Part shown: in pieces, positions 22,713 to 33,134 of the stretch
Position numbering within the stretch: the first letter of the stretch is position 1
Layout: each line of letters begins with the position of its first letter
Source of the DNA: Eledone cirrhosa
Taxonomy: Eukaryota; Mollusca; Cephalopoda; Octopoda; Eledonidae
Reading direction: 5' to 3'
NCBI GenBank assembly: GCA_964016885.1
Contig: OZ024742.1
Span: 752,736-816,735, forward strand
DNA length: 64,000 bases
Made by a program: the position numbers and the translations under genes
The notes under the pieces: model-generated
Told to the model about the DNA's origin: nothing
The model's input: only the letters and a program-made list of their open reading frames with translations
The model's database searches: none

Positions 22713-24300
22713 AGTGGAGGTCTGTGGTCTAGTGGTAAAGGTGTTCTGTGTAGGTGTGTGGTCTAGTGGTAAAGGTGTTAGTGGATGTGTGTGGTCTAGT
22801 GGTAAAGGTGTTCTGTGGAGGTGTGTGGTCTAGTGGTAAAGGTGTTAGTGGAGGTGTGTGGTCTAGTGGTAAAGGTGTTAGTGGAGGTGTGTGGTCTAGT
22901 GGTAAAGGTGTTCTGTGTAGGTGTGTGGTCTAGTGGTAAAGGTGTTCGTGGAAGTGTGTGGTCTAGTGGTAAAGGTGTTCTGTGGAGGTGTGTGGTCTAG
23001 TGGTAAAGGTGTTAGTGGAGGTGTGTGGTCTAGTGGTAAAGGTGTTCTGTGTAGGTGTGTGGTCTAGTGGTAAAGGTGTTAGTGGAGGTGTGTGGTCTAG
23101 TGGTAAAGGTGTTCTTTGGAGGTGTGTGGTCTAGTGGTAAAGGTGTTAGTGGAGGTATGTGGTCTAGTGGTAAAGGTGTTAGTGGAGGTGTGTGGTCTAG
23201 TGGTAAAGGTGTTCTTTGGAGGTGTGTGGTCTAGTGGTAAAGGTGTTAGTGGAGGTGTGTGGTCTAGTGGTAAAGGTGTTCTGTAGAGGTGTGTGGTCTA
23301 GTGGTAAAGGTGTTCTGTGGAGGTGTGTGATCTAGTGGTAAAGGTGTTCTGTGGAGGTGTGTGGTCTAGTGGTAAAGGTGTTCTGTGGAGGTGTGTGGTC
23401 TAGTGGTAAATGTGTTAGTGGAGGTGTGTGGTCTAGTGGTAAAGGTGTTAGTGGAGGTGTGTGGTCTAGTGGTAAAGGTGTTCTGTGGAGGTGTGTTGTC
23501 TAGTCGTAAAGGTGTTAGTGGAGGTGTGTGGTCTAGTGGTAAAGGTGTTCTGTGGAGGTGTGTGGTCTAGTGGTAAAGGTGTTAGTGGAGGTGTGTGGTC
23601 TAGTGGTAAAGGTGTAAGTGGAGGTGTGTGGTCTAGTGGTAAAGGTGTTCTTTGGAGGTGTGTTGTCTAGTCGTAAAGGTGTTAGTGGAGGTGTGTGGTC
23701 TAGTGGTAAAGGTGTTCTTTGGAGGTGTGTTGTCTAGTCGTAAAGGTGTTAGTGGAGGTGTGTGGTCTAGTGGTAAAGGTGTTCTGTGGAGGTGTGTGGT
23801 CTAGTGGTAAAGGTGTTCTGTGGAGGTGTGTGGTCTAGTGGTAAAGGTGTTAGTGGAGGTGTGTGGTCTAGTGGTAAAGGTGTAAGTGGAGGTGTGTGGT
23901 CTAGTGGTAAAGGTGTTCTGTAGAGGTGTGTGGTCTAGTGGTAAAGGTGTTCTGTGGAGGTGTGTGGTCTAGTGGTAAAGGTGTTCTGTGGAGGTGTGTG
24001 GTCTAGTGGTAAAGGTGTTAGTGGAGGTGTGTGGTCTAGTGGTAAAGGTGTTAGTGGAGATGTGTGGTTTAGTGGTAAAGGTGTTCTGTAGAGGTGTGTG
24101 GTCTAGTGGTAAAGGTGTTCTGTGGCGGTGTGTGGTCTAGTGGTAAAGGTGTTAGTGGAGGTGTGTGGTCTAGTGGTAAAGGTGTTCTGTAGAGGTGTGT
24201 GGTCTAGTGGTAAAGGTGTTCTGTGGCGGTGTGTGGTCTAGTGGTAAAGGTGTTCTGTGGAGGTGTGTGGTCTAGTGGTAAAGGTGTTAGTGGAGATGTG
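22713..24300 (+). repeat. Mosaic block with TTGTCTAGTCG units
   Basis: This is array only. It contains three units with TTGTCTAGTCG (near 23495, 23661 and 23728). The last two lie in a 67-bp tandem duplication, with CTTTGG tails at 23650 and 23717. Its variant order (GTATGTGG, GTGATCTAG, GTGGTTTAG, GTGAAGATG) parallels 40.2-41.0 kb. Confidence 0.75.
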
Positions 24301-27300
24301 TGGTCTAGTGGTAAAGGTGTTAGTGAAGATGTGTGGTTTAGTGGTAAAGGTGTTCTGTAGAGGTGTGTGGTCTAGTGGTAAAGGTGTTCTGTGGAGGTGT
24401 GTGGTCTAGTGGTAAAGGTGTTAGTGGAGGTGTGTGGTCTAGTGGTAAAGGGGTTCTGTGGAGGTGTGTGGTCTAGTAGTAAAGGTGTTCTGTGGATGTG
24501 TGTGGTCTAGTGGTAAAGGTGTTAGTGGAGGTGTGTGATCTAGTGGTAAAGGTGTTAGTGGAGGTGTGTGGTCTAGTGGTAAAGGTGTTCTGTAGAGGTG
24601 TGTGGTCTAGTGGTAACGGTGTTCTGTGGAGGTGTGTGGTCTAGTGGTATAGGTGTTCTGTGGAGGTGTGTGGTCTAGTGGTATAGGTGTTCTGTGGAGG
24701 TGTGTGGTCTAGTGGTAAAGGTGTTAGTGGAGGTGTGTGGTCTAGTGGTAAAGGTGTTCTGTAGAGGTGTGTGGTCTAGTGGTAAAGGTGTTAGTGGAGG
24801 TGTGTGGTCTAGTGGTAAAGGTGTTAGTGGAGGTGTGTGGTCTAGTGGTAAAGGTGTTCTGGAGAGGTGTGTGGTCTAGTGGTAAAGGTGTTCTGTGGAG
24901 GTGTGTGGTCTAGTGGTAAAGGTGTTGTGTGGAGGTGTGTGGTCTAGTGGTAAAGGTGTTAGTGGAGATGTGTGGTCTAGTGGTAAAGGTGTTCTGTGGA
25001 TGTGTGTGGTCTAGTGGTATAGGTGTTAGTGGAGGTGTGTGGTCTAGTGGTAAAGGTGTTCTGTAGAGGTGTGTGGTCTAGTGGTAAAGGTGTGTGGTCT
25101 AGTGGTAAAGGTGTGTGGTCTAGTGGTAAAGGTGTTAGTGGAGGTGTGTGGCCTAGTGGTAAAGGTGTTCTGTGGAGGTGTGTGGTCTAGTGGTAAAGGT
25201 GTTCTGTAGAGGTGTGTGGTCTAGTGGTATAGGTGTTAGTGGAGGTGTGTGGTCTAGTGGTAAAGGTATTCTGTAGAGGTGTGTGGTCTAGTGGTATAGG
25301 TGTTCTGTGGAGGTGTGTGGTCTAGTGGTGAAGGTGTGTGGTCTAGTGGTAAAGGTGTTCTGCAGAGGTGTGTGGTCTAGTGGTAAAGGTGTTCTGTGGA
25401 GGTGTGTGGTCTAATGGTATAGGTGTTCTGTGGAGGTGTGTGGTCTAGTGGTAAAGGTGTTAGTGGAGGTGTGTGGTCTAGTGGTAAAGGTGTTCTGTAG
25501 AGGTGTGTGGTCTAGAGGTAAAGGTGGTAGTGGAGGTGTGTGGTCTAGTGGTAAAGGTGTTAGTGGAGGTCTGTGGTCTAGTGGTAAAGGTGTTCTGTGT
25601 AGGTGTGGTCTAGTGGTAAAGGTGTTAGTGGATGTGTGTGGTCTAGTGGTAAAGGTGTTCTGTGGAGGTGTGTGGTCTAGTGGTAAAGGTGTTAGTGGAG
25701 GTGTGTGGTCTAGTGGTAAAGGTGTTAGTGGAGGTGTGTGGTCTAGTGGTAAAGGTGTTCTGTGTAGGTGTGTGGTCTAGTGGTAAAGGTGTTCGTGGAA
25801 GTGTGTGGTCTAGTGGTAAAGGTCTTAGTGGAGGTGTGTGGTCTAGTGGTAAAGGTGTTCTGTGGAGGTGTGTGGTCTAGTGGTAAAGGTGTTAGTGGAG
25901 GTGTGTGGTCTAGTGGTAAAGGTGTTCTGTGTAGGTGTGTGGTCTAGTGGTAAAGTTGTTAGTGGAGGTGTGTGGTCTAGTGGTAAAGGTGTTCTTTGGA
26001 GGTGTGTGGTCTAGTGGTAAAGGTGTTAGTGGAGGTGTGTGGTCTAGTGGTAAAGGTGTTAGTGGAGGTATGTGGTCTAGTGGTAAAGGTGTTCTGTAGA
26101 GGTGTGTGGTCTAGTGGTAAAGGTGTTCTGTGGAGGTGTGTGGTCTAGTGGTAAAGGTGTTAGTGGAGGTGTGTGGTCTAGTGGTAAAGTTGTTCTGTAG
26201 AGGTGTGTGGTCTAGTGATAAAGGTGTTCTGTGGAGGTGTGTGGTCTAGTGGTAAAGGTCTTCTGTGGAAGTGTGTGGTCTAGTGGTAAAGGTGTTAGTG
26301 GAGGTGTGTGGCCTAGTGGTAAAGGTGTTCTGTGGAGGTGTGGTCTAGTGGTAAAGGTGTTCTGTGGAGGTGTGTGGTCTAGTGGTAAAGGTGTTCTGTA
26401 GAGGTGTGTGGTCTAGTTGTAAAGGTGTTAGTGGAGGTGTGTGGCCAAGTGGTAAAGGTGTTCTGTGGAGGTGTGTGGTCTCGTGGTAAAGGTGTTCTGT
26501 AAAGGTGTGTGGTCTAGTGGTAAATGTCTTCTGTGGAGGTGTGTTGTCTCGTGGTAAAGGTGTTCTGTAGAGGTGTGTGGTCTAGTGGTAAAGGTATTCT
26601 GTAGAGGTGTGTGGTCTAGTGGTAAAGGTGTTCTGTGGAGGTGTGTGGTCTAGTAGTAAAGGTGTTCTGTGGAGGTGTGTGGTCTAGTGGTAAAGGTGTT
26701 AGTGGAGGTGTGTGGTCTAGTGGTAAAGGTGTTCTGTGGAGGTGTGTGGTCTCGTGGTAAAGGTGTTCTGTAGAGGTGTGTGGTCTAGTGGTAAAGGTGT
26801 TAGAGGAGGTGTGTGGTCTAGTGGTAAAGGTGTTAGTGGAGGTGTGTAGTCTAGTGGTAAAGGTGTTAGTGGAGGTGTGTGGTCTAGTGGTAAAGGTGTT
26901 AGTGGAGGTGTGTGGTCTAGTGGTAAAGGTGTTGTGTAGAGGTGTGTGGTCTAGTGGTAAAGGTGTTCTGTGGAGGTGTGTGGTCTAGTGGTAAAGGTGT
27001 TAGTGGAGGTGTGTGGTCTAGTGGTAAAGGTGTTAGTGGAGGTGTGTGGTCTAGTGGTAAAGGTGTTCTGTAGAGTTGTGTGGTCTAGTGGTAAAGGTGT
27101 TCTGTGGAGGTGTGTGGTCTAGTGGTAAAGGTGTTAGTGGAGGTGTGTGGTCTAGTGGTAAGGGTGTTCTGTGGAGGTGTGTGGTCTATTGGTAAAGGTG
27201 TTAGTGGAGGTGTGTGGGCTAGTGGTAAAGGTGTTAGTGGAGGTGTGTGGTCTAGTGGTAAAGGTGTTCTGTAGAGGTGTGTGGTCTAGTGGTAAAGGTG

Positions 27301-29235
27301 TTAGTGGAGGTGTGTGGTCTAGTGGTAAAGGTGTTCTGTGGAGGTGTGTGGTCTAGTGGTAAAGGTGTTCTGTAGAGTTGTGTGGTCTAGTGGTAAAGGT
27401 GTTCTGTGGAGGTGTGTGGTCTAGTGGTAAAGGTGTTAGTGGAGGTGTGTGGTCTAGTGGTAAAGGTGTTCTTTGGAGGTGTGTGGTCTAGTGGTAAAGG
27501 TGTTAGTGGAGGTGTGTGGTCTAGTGGTAAAGGTGTTAGTGGAGGTGTGTGGTCTAGTGGTAAAGGTGTTAGTGGAGGTGTGTGGTCTAGTGGTAAAGGT
27601 GTTCTGCAGAGGTGTGTGGTCTAGTGGTAAAGGTGTTCTGTGGAGGTGTGTGGTCTAGTGGTAAAGGTGTTAGTGAAGGTGTGTGGTCTAGTGGTAAAGG
27701 TGTTAGTGGAGGTGTGTGGTCTAGTGGTAAAGGTGTTAGTAGAGGTGTGTGGTCTAGTGGTAAAGGTGTTCTGTGGAGGTGTGTGGTCTAGTGGTAAAGG
27801 TGTTAGTGGAGGTGTGTGGCCTAGTGGTAAAGGTGTTCTGTGGAGGTGGGTTCTAGTGGTAAAGGTGTTCTGTGGAGGTGTGTGGTCTAGTGGTAAAGGT
27901 GTTCTGTGGAGGTGTGTGGTCTAGTGGTAAAGGTGTTAGTGAAGGTGTGTGGTCTAGTGGTAAAGGTGTTAGTGGAGGTGTGTGGTCTAGTGGTAAAGGT
28001 GTTAGTAGAGGTGTGTGGTCTAGTGGTAAAGGTGTTCTGTAGAGGTGTGTGGTCTAGTGGTAAAGGTGTTAGTGGAGGTGTGTGGCCTAGTGGTAAAGGT
28101 GTTCTGTGGAGGTGTGTGGTCTGGTGGCAAAGGTGTTCTGTAAAGGTGTGTGGTCTAGTGGTAAAGGCGTTCTGTAAAGGTGTGTGGTCTAGTGGTAAAT
28201 GTCTTCTGTAGAGGTGTGTGGTCTAGTAGTAAAGGTGTTCTGTAGAGGTGTGTGGTCTAGTGGTAAAGGTCTTCTGTAGATGTGTGTGGCCTAGTGGTAA
28301 AGGTGTTAGTGGAGGTGTGTGGTCTAGTGGTAAAGGTGTTCTGTAGAGGTGTGTGGTCTAGTGGTATAGGTGTTAGTGGAGGTGTGTGGTCTAGTGGTAA
28401 AGGTGTTCTGTAGAGGTGTGTGGTCTAGTGGTAAAGGTGTTAGTGGAGGTGTGTGGCCTAGTGGTAAAGGTGTTCTGTGGAGGTGTGTGGTCTAGTGGTA
28501 AAGGTGTTCTGTGGAGGTGTGTGGTCTAGTGGTAAAGGTGTTCTGTAGAGGTGTGTGGTCTAGTGGTATAAGTGATCTGTGGAGGTGTGTGGTCTAGTGG
28601 TATAGGTGTTCTGTGGAGGTGTGTGGTCTAGTGGTAAAGGTGTTCTGTAGAGGTGTGTGGTCTAGTGGTAAAGGTGTTAGTGGAGGTGCGTGGTCTAGTG
28701 GTAAAGGTGTTCTGTAGAGGTTTGTGGTTTAGTGGTAAAGGTGTTCTGTGGAGGTGTGTGGTCTAGTGGTATAGGTGTTCTGTGGAGGTGTGTGGTCTAG
28801 TGGTATAGGTGTTCTGTGGAGGTGTGTGGTCTAGTGGTAAAGGTGTTAGTGGAGGTGTGTGGTCTAGTGGTAAAGGTGTTCTGTAGAGGTGTGTGGTCTA
28901 GTGGTAAAGGTGTTAGTGGAGGTGTGTGGTCTAGTGGTAAAGGTGTTAGTGGAGGTCTGTGTTCTAGTGGTAAAGGTGTTCTGTGTAGGTGTGTGGTCTA
29001 GTGGTAAAGGTGTTAGTGGATGTGTGTGGTCTAGTGGTAAAGGTGTTCTGTGGAGGTGTGTGGTCTAGTGGTAAAGGTGTTAGTGGAGGTGTGTGGTCTA
29101 GTGGTAAAGGTGTTCTGTGTAGGTGTGTGGTCTAGTGGTAAAGGTGTTCGTGGAAGTGTGTGGTCTAGTGGTAAAGGTGTTAGTGGAGGTGTGTGGTCTA
29201 GTGGTAAAGGTGTTCTGTGGAGGTGTGTGGTCTAG
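24300..29235 (+). repeat. Older duplicate block collinear with about 49.9-55.1 kb
   Basis: The order of rare variants matches 49.88-55.12 kb at offsets of about 25,580 to 26,000, with several indels. Shared markers include GGGGTTCTG near 24449 (50030), the CTGGAGAG unit near 24859 (50440), TCTAGAGGTAAAGGTGG near 25511 (51308), GTGTTAGAGGAGG near 26800 (52560), TCTATTGG near 27184 (52844), GTGGTCTGGTGGCAAAGG near 28116 (54044) and GTATAAGTGATCTG near 28565 (54493). Divergence is higher than in the exact tandem pairs, so this looks like an older event. Confidence 0.8.
25085..25126 (+). repeat. Two 21-bp truncated units
   Basis: Two consecutive units are only 21 bp long (TAAAGGTGTGTGGTCTAGTGG). 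Each equals a 34-bp unit that lost 13 bp between two GGTG copies. Single 21-bp units also occur elsewhere, for example near 1845, 5450 and 34215. Confidence 0.9.
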
Positions 29236-31439
29236 TGGTAAAGGTGTTAGTGGAGGTATGTGGTCTAGTGGTAAAGGTGTTCTGTGTAGGTGTGTGGTCT
29301 AGTGGTAAAGGTGTTAGTGGAGGTGTGTGGTCTAGTGGTAAAGGTGTTAGTGGAGGTGTGTGGTCTAGTGGTAAAGCTGTTCTGTAGAGGTGTGTGGTCT
29401 TGTGTAAAGGTGTTCTGTAGAGGTGTGTGGTCTAGTGGTAAAGGTGTTAATGGAGGTGTCTGGTCTAGTGGTAAAGGTGTTCTGTTGAGGTGTGTGGTCT
29501 AGTGGTAAAGGTGTTAGTGGAGGTGTGTGGTCTAGTGGTAAAGGTGTTAGTGGAGGTGTGTGGTCTAGTGGTAAAGGTGTTAGTGGAGGTGTGTGGTCTA
29601 GTGGTAAAGCTGTTCTGTAGAGGTGTGTGGTCTTGTGTAAAGGTGTTCTGTAGAGGTGTGTGGTCTAGTGGTAAAGGTGTTAATGGAGGTGTCTGGTCTA
29701 GTGGTAAAGGTGTTCTTTTGAGGTGTGTGGTCTAGTGGTAAAGGTGTTAGTGGAGGTGTGTGGTCTAGTGGTAAAGGTGTTAGTGGAGGTGTGGTCTAGT
29801 GGTAAAGGTGTTAGTGGAGGTGTGTGGTCTAGTGGTAAAGGTGTTCTGTGGAGGGTTGTGGTCTAGTGGTAAAGGTGTTAGTGGAGGTGTGCGGTCTAGT
29901 GGTAAAGGTGTTGTGTAGGTGTGTGGTCTAGTGGTAAAGGTGTTAGTGGAGGTGTGTGGTCTAGTGGTAAAGGTGTTAGTGGAGGTCTGTGGTCTAGTGG
30001 TAAAGGTGTTAGTGGAGGTGTGTGGTCTAGTGGTAAAGGTGTTCTGTGTAGGTGTGTGGTCTAGTGGTAAAGGTGTTAGTGGAGGTGTGTGGTCTAGTGG
30101 TAAAGGTGTTCTGTGGCGGTGTGTGGTCTAGTGGTAAAGGTGTTAGTGGAGGTGTGTGGTCTAGTGGTAAAGGTGTTCTGTGGAGGTGTGTGGTCTAGTG
30201 GTGAAGGTGTTCTGTAGAGGTGTTTGGTCTAGTGGTAAAGGTGTTCTGTGGAGGTGTGTGGTCTAGTGGTAAAGGTGTTAGTGGAGGTGTGTGGTCTAGT
30301 GGTAAAGGTGTTCTTTGGAGGTGTGTGGTCTAGTGGTAAAGGTGTTAGTGAGGTGTGTGGTCTAGTGGTAAAGGTGTTAGTGGAGGTGTGTGGTCTAGTG
30401 GTAAAGGTGTTCTTTGGAGGTGTGTGGTCTAGTGGTAAAGGTGTTCTGTGGAGGTGTGTGGTCTAGTGGTAAAGGTGTTAGTGAAGGTGTGTGGTCTAGT
30501 GGTAAAGGTGTTAGTGGAGGTGTGTGGTCTAGTGGTAAAGGTGTTAGTAGAGGTGTGTGGTCTAGTGGTAAATGTGTTCTGTGGAGGTGTGTGGTCTAGT
30601 GGTAAAGGTGTTGTGGAGGTGTGTGGTCTAGTGGTAAAGGTGTTAGTGGAGGTGTGTGGCCTAGTGGTAAAGGTGTTCTGTGGAGGTGGGGTCTAGTGGT
30701 AAAGGTGTTCTGTGGAGGTGTGTGGCCTAGTGGTAAAGGTGTTCTGTGGAGGTGTGTGGTCTAGTGGTAAAGGTGTTAGTGGAGGTGTGTGGTCTAGTGG
30801 TAAAGGTGTTCTGTAGAGGTGTGTGGTCTAGTGGTAAAGGTGTTAGTGGAGGTGTGTGGCCTAGTGGTAAAGGTGTTCTGTGGAGGTGTGTGGTCTGGTG
30901 GCAAAGGTGTTCTGTAAAGGTGTGTGGTCTAGTGGTAAAGGCGTTCTGTAAAGGTGTGTGGTCTAGTGGTAAATGTCTTCTGTAGAGGTGTGTGGTCTAG
31001 TAGTAAAGGTGTTCTGTGGAGGTGTGTGGTCTAGTGGTAAAGGTCTTCTGTAGATGTGTGTGGTCTAGTGGTAAAGGTGTTAGTGGAGGTGTGTGTGGTC
31101 TAGTGGTAAAGGTGTTCTGTAGAGGTGTGTGGTCTAGTGGTATAGGTGTTAGTGGAGTAGTGTGGTCTAGTGCTAAAGGTGTTCTGTAGAGGTGTGTGGT
31201 CTAGTGGTAAAGGTATTCTGTAGAGGTGTGTGGTCTAGTGGTAAACGTGTTCTGTGGAGGTGTGTGGTCTAGTAGTAAAGGTGTTCTGTGGAGGTGTGTG
31301 GTCTCGTGGTAAAGGTGTTCTGTGGAGGTGCGTGGTCTAGTGGTAAAGGTATTCTGTGGAGGTGTGTGGTCTAGTGGTAAAGGTGTTAGAGGAGGTGTGT
31401 GGTCTAGTGGTAAAGCTGTTCTGTAGAGGTGTGTGGTCT
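29050..31439 (+). repeat. Duplicate of 59004-61557, offset about 30.1 kb
   Basis: From 29919 to 30780 the offset to the partner is exactly 30,119, then 30,117 after a 2-bp deletion in the partner near 60905. Markers include GTGCGGTC near 29890 (60009), TTAGTGAGGTG near 30345 (60464), GTGGCAAAGG near 30897, GTGTGTGTGG near 31090, GGAGTAGTG near 31153 and GTGCTAAAGG near 31169. Similarity stops at 31440, where GTGGTCTTG faces GTGGTCTAG at 61557. Left of 29900 the match has length changes totalling about 165 bp. Confidence 0.88.
29290..29722 (+). repeat. 200/233-bp tandem duplication
   Basis: A block with S units, TAAAGCTG, GTGGTCTTGTGTAAAGG, TTAATGGAGGTGTCTGG and a GAGG tail is present twice, at 29290-29489 and 29490-29722. 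Rare markers shift by 233 (AGCTG at 29375 and 29608). The start offset is 200 because copy 2 has one extra 33-bp unit. Copy 2 carries TTCTTTTGAGG where copy 1 has TTCTGTTGAGG. Confidence 0.88.
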
Positions 31440-31631
31440 TGTGGTAAAGGTGTTCTGTGGAGGTGCGTGGTCTAGTGGTAAAGGTATTCTGTGGAGGTGT
31501 GTGGTCTAGTGGTAAAGGTGTTAGTGGAGGTGTGTGGTCTAGTGGTAAAGCTGTTCTGTAGAGGTGTGTGGTCTTGTGGTAAAGGTGTTCTGTAGAGGTG
31601 TGTGGTCTAGTGGTAAAGGTGTTCTGTGTGG

Positions 31632-32692
31632 GTGTGTGGTCTAGTGGTAAAGGTGTTCTGTGGAGGTGTGTGGTCTAGTGGTAAAGGTGTTCTGTGGAGG
31701 TGTGTGGTCTAGTGGTAAAGGTGTTAGTGGAGATGTGTTGTCTAGTCGTAAAGGTGTTAGTGGAGGTGTGTGGTCTAGTGGTAAAGGTGTTCTGTGGAGG
31801 TGTGTGGTCTAGTGGTAAAGGTGTTCTGTGGAGGTGTGTGGTCTAGTGGTAAAGGTGTTAGTGGAGGTGTGTGGTCTAGTGGTAAAGGTGTTAGTGGAGA
31901 TGTGTGGTTTAGTGGTAAAGGTGTTCTGTAGAGGTGTGTGGTCTAGTGGTAAAGGTGTTCTGTGGCGGTGTGTGGTCTAGTGGTAAAGGTGTTAATGGAG
32001 GTGTGTGGTCTAGTGGTAAAGGTGTTCTGTGGCGGTGTGTGGTCTAGTGGTAAAGGTGTTCTGTGGAGGTGTGTGGTCTAGTGGTAAAGGTGTTAGTGGA
32101 GGTGTGTGGTTTAGTGGTAAAGGTGTTCTGTAGAGGTGTGTGGTCTAGTGGTAAAGGTGTTCTGTGGAGGTGTGTGGTCTAGTGGTAAAGGTGTTCTGTG
32201 GAGGTGTGTGGTCTAGTGGTAAAGGTGTTAGTGGAGATGTGTTGTCTAGTCGTAAAGGTGTTAGTGGAGGTGTGTGGTCTAGTGGTAAAGGTGTTCTGTG
32301 GAGGTGTGTGGTCTAGTGGTAAAGGTGTTCTGTGGAGGTGTGTGGTCTAGTGGTAAAGGTGTTAGTGGAGGTGTGTGGTCTAGTGGTAAAGGTGTTAGTG
32401 GAGATGTGTGGTTTAGTGGTAAAGGTGTTCTGTAGAGGTGTGTGGTCTAGTGGTAAAGGTGTTCTGTGGCGGTGTGTGGTCTAGTGGTAAAGGTGTTAAT
32501 GGAGGTGTGTGGTCTAGTGGTAAAGGTGTTCTGTGGCGGTGTGTGGTCTAGTGGTAAAGGTGTTCTGTGGAGGTGTGTGGTCTAGTGGTAAAGGTGTTAG
32601 TGGAGGTGTGTGGTTTAGTGGTAAAGGTGTTCTGTAGAGGTGTGTGGTCTAGTGGTAAAGGTGTTCTGTGGAGGTGTGTGGTCTAGTGGTAT
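31632..32692 (+). repeat. 504-bp tandem duplication
   Basis: The order W, agatgtgTTGTCTAGTCG, S, W, W, S, GTGGTTTAG, A, GGCGG, TTAATGG, GGCGG, GTGGTTTAG is present twice. Markers shift by exactly 504: TTGTCTAGTCG at 31737 and 32241, and GTTTAG at 31907 and 32411 and at 32109 and 32613. The copies meet near 32136. The second copy lies in the first copy of the 8.9-kb duplication and so appears again near 41.1-41.6 kb. Confidence 0.9.
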
Positions 32693-33092
32693 AGGTGTTC
32701 TGTGGAGGTCTGTGGTCTAGTGGTAAAGGTGTTAGTGGAGGTGTGTGGTCTAGTGGTAAAGGTGTTCTGTAGAGGTGTGTGGTCTAGTGGTAAAGGTGTT
32801 AGTGGAGGTGTGTGGTCTAGTGGTAAAGGTGTTAGTGGAGGTGTGTGGTCTAGTGGTAAAGGTGTTCTGGAGAGGTGTGTGGTCTAGTGGTAAAGGTGTT
32901 CTGTGGAGGTGTGTGGTCTAGTGGTAAAGGTGTTGTGTGGAGGTGTGTGGTCTAGTGGTAAAGGTGTTAGTGGAGGTGTGTGTTCTAGTGGTAAAGGTGT
33001 TCTGTAGAGGTGTGTGGTCTAGTGGTAAAGGTGTTAGTGGAGGTGTGTGGCCTAGTGGAAAAGGTGTTCTGTGGAGGTGTGTGGTCTAGTGG

Positions 33093-33134
33093 TAAAGGTG
33101 TGTGGTCTAGTGGTAAAGGTGTGTGGTCTAGTGG
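33093..33134 (+). repeat. Two 21-bp truncated units (8.9-kb copy 1)
   Basis: TAAAGG starts fall at 33093, 33114 and 33135, so two 21-bp units lie in tandem. The same site in copy 2 has three, which shows slippage after the 8.9-kb duplication. Confidence 0.92.
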
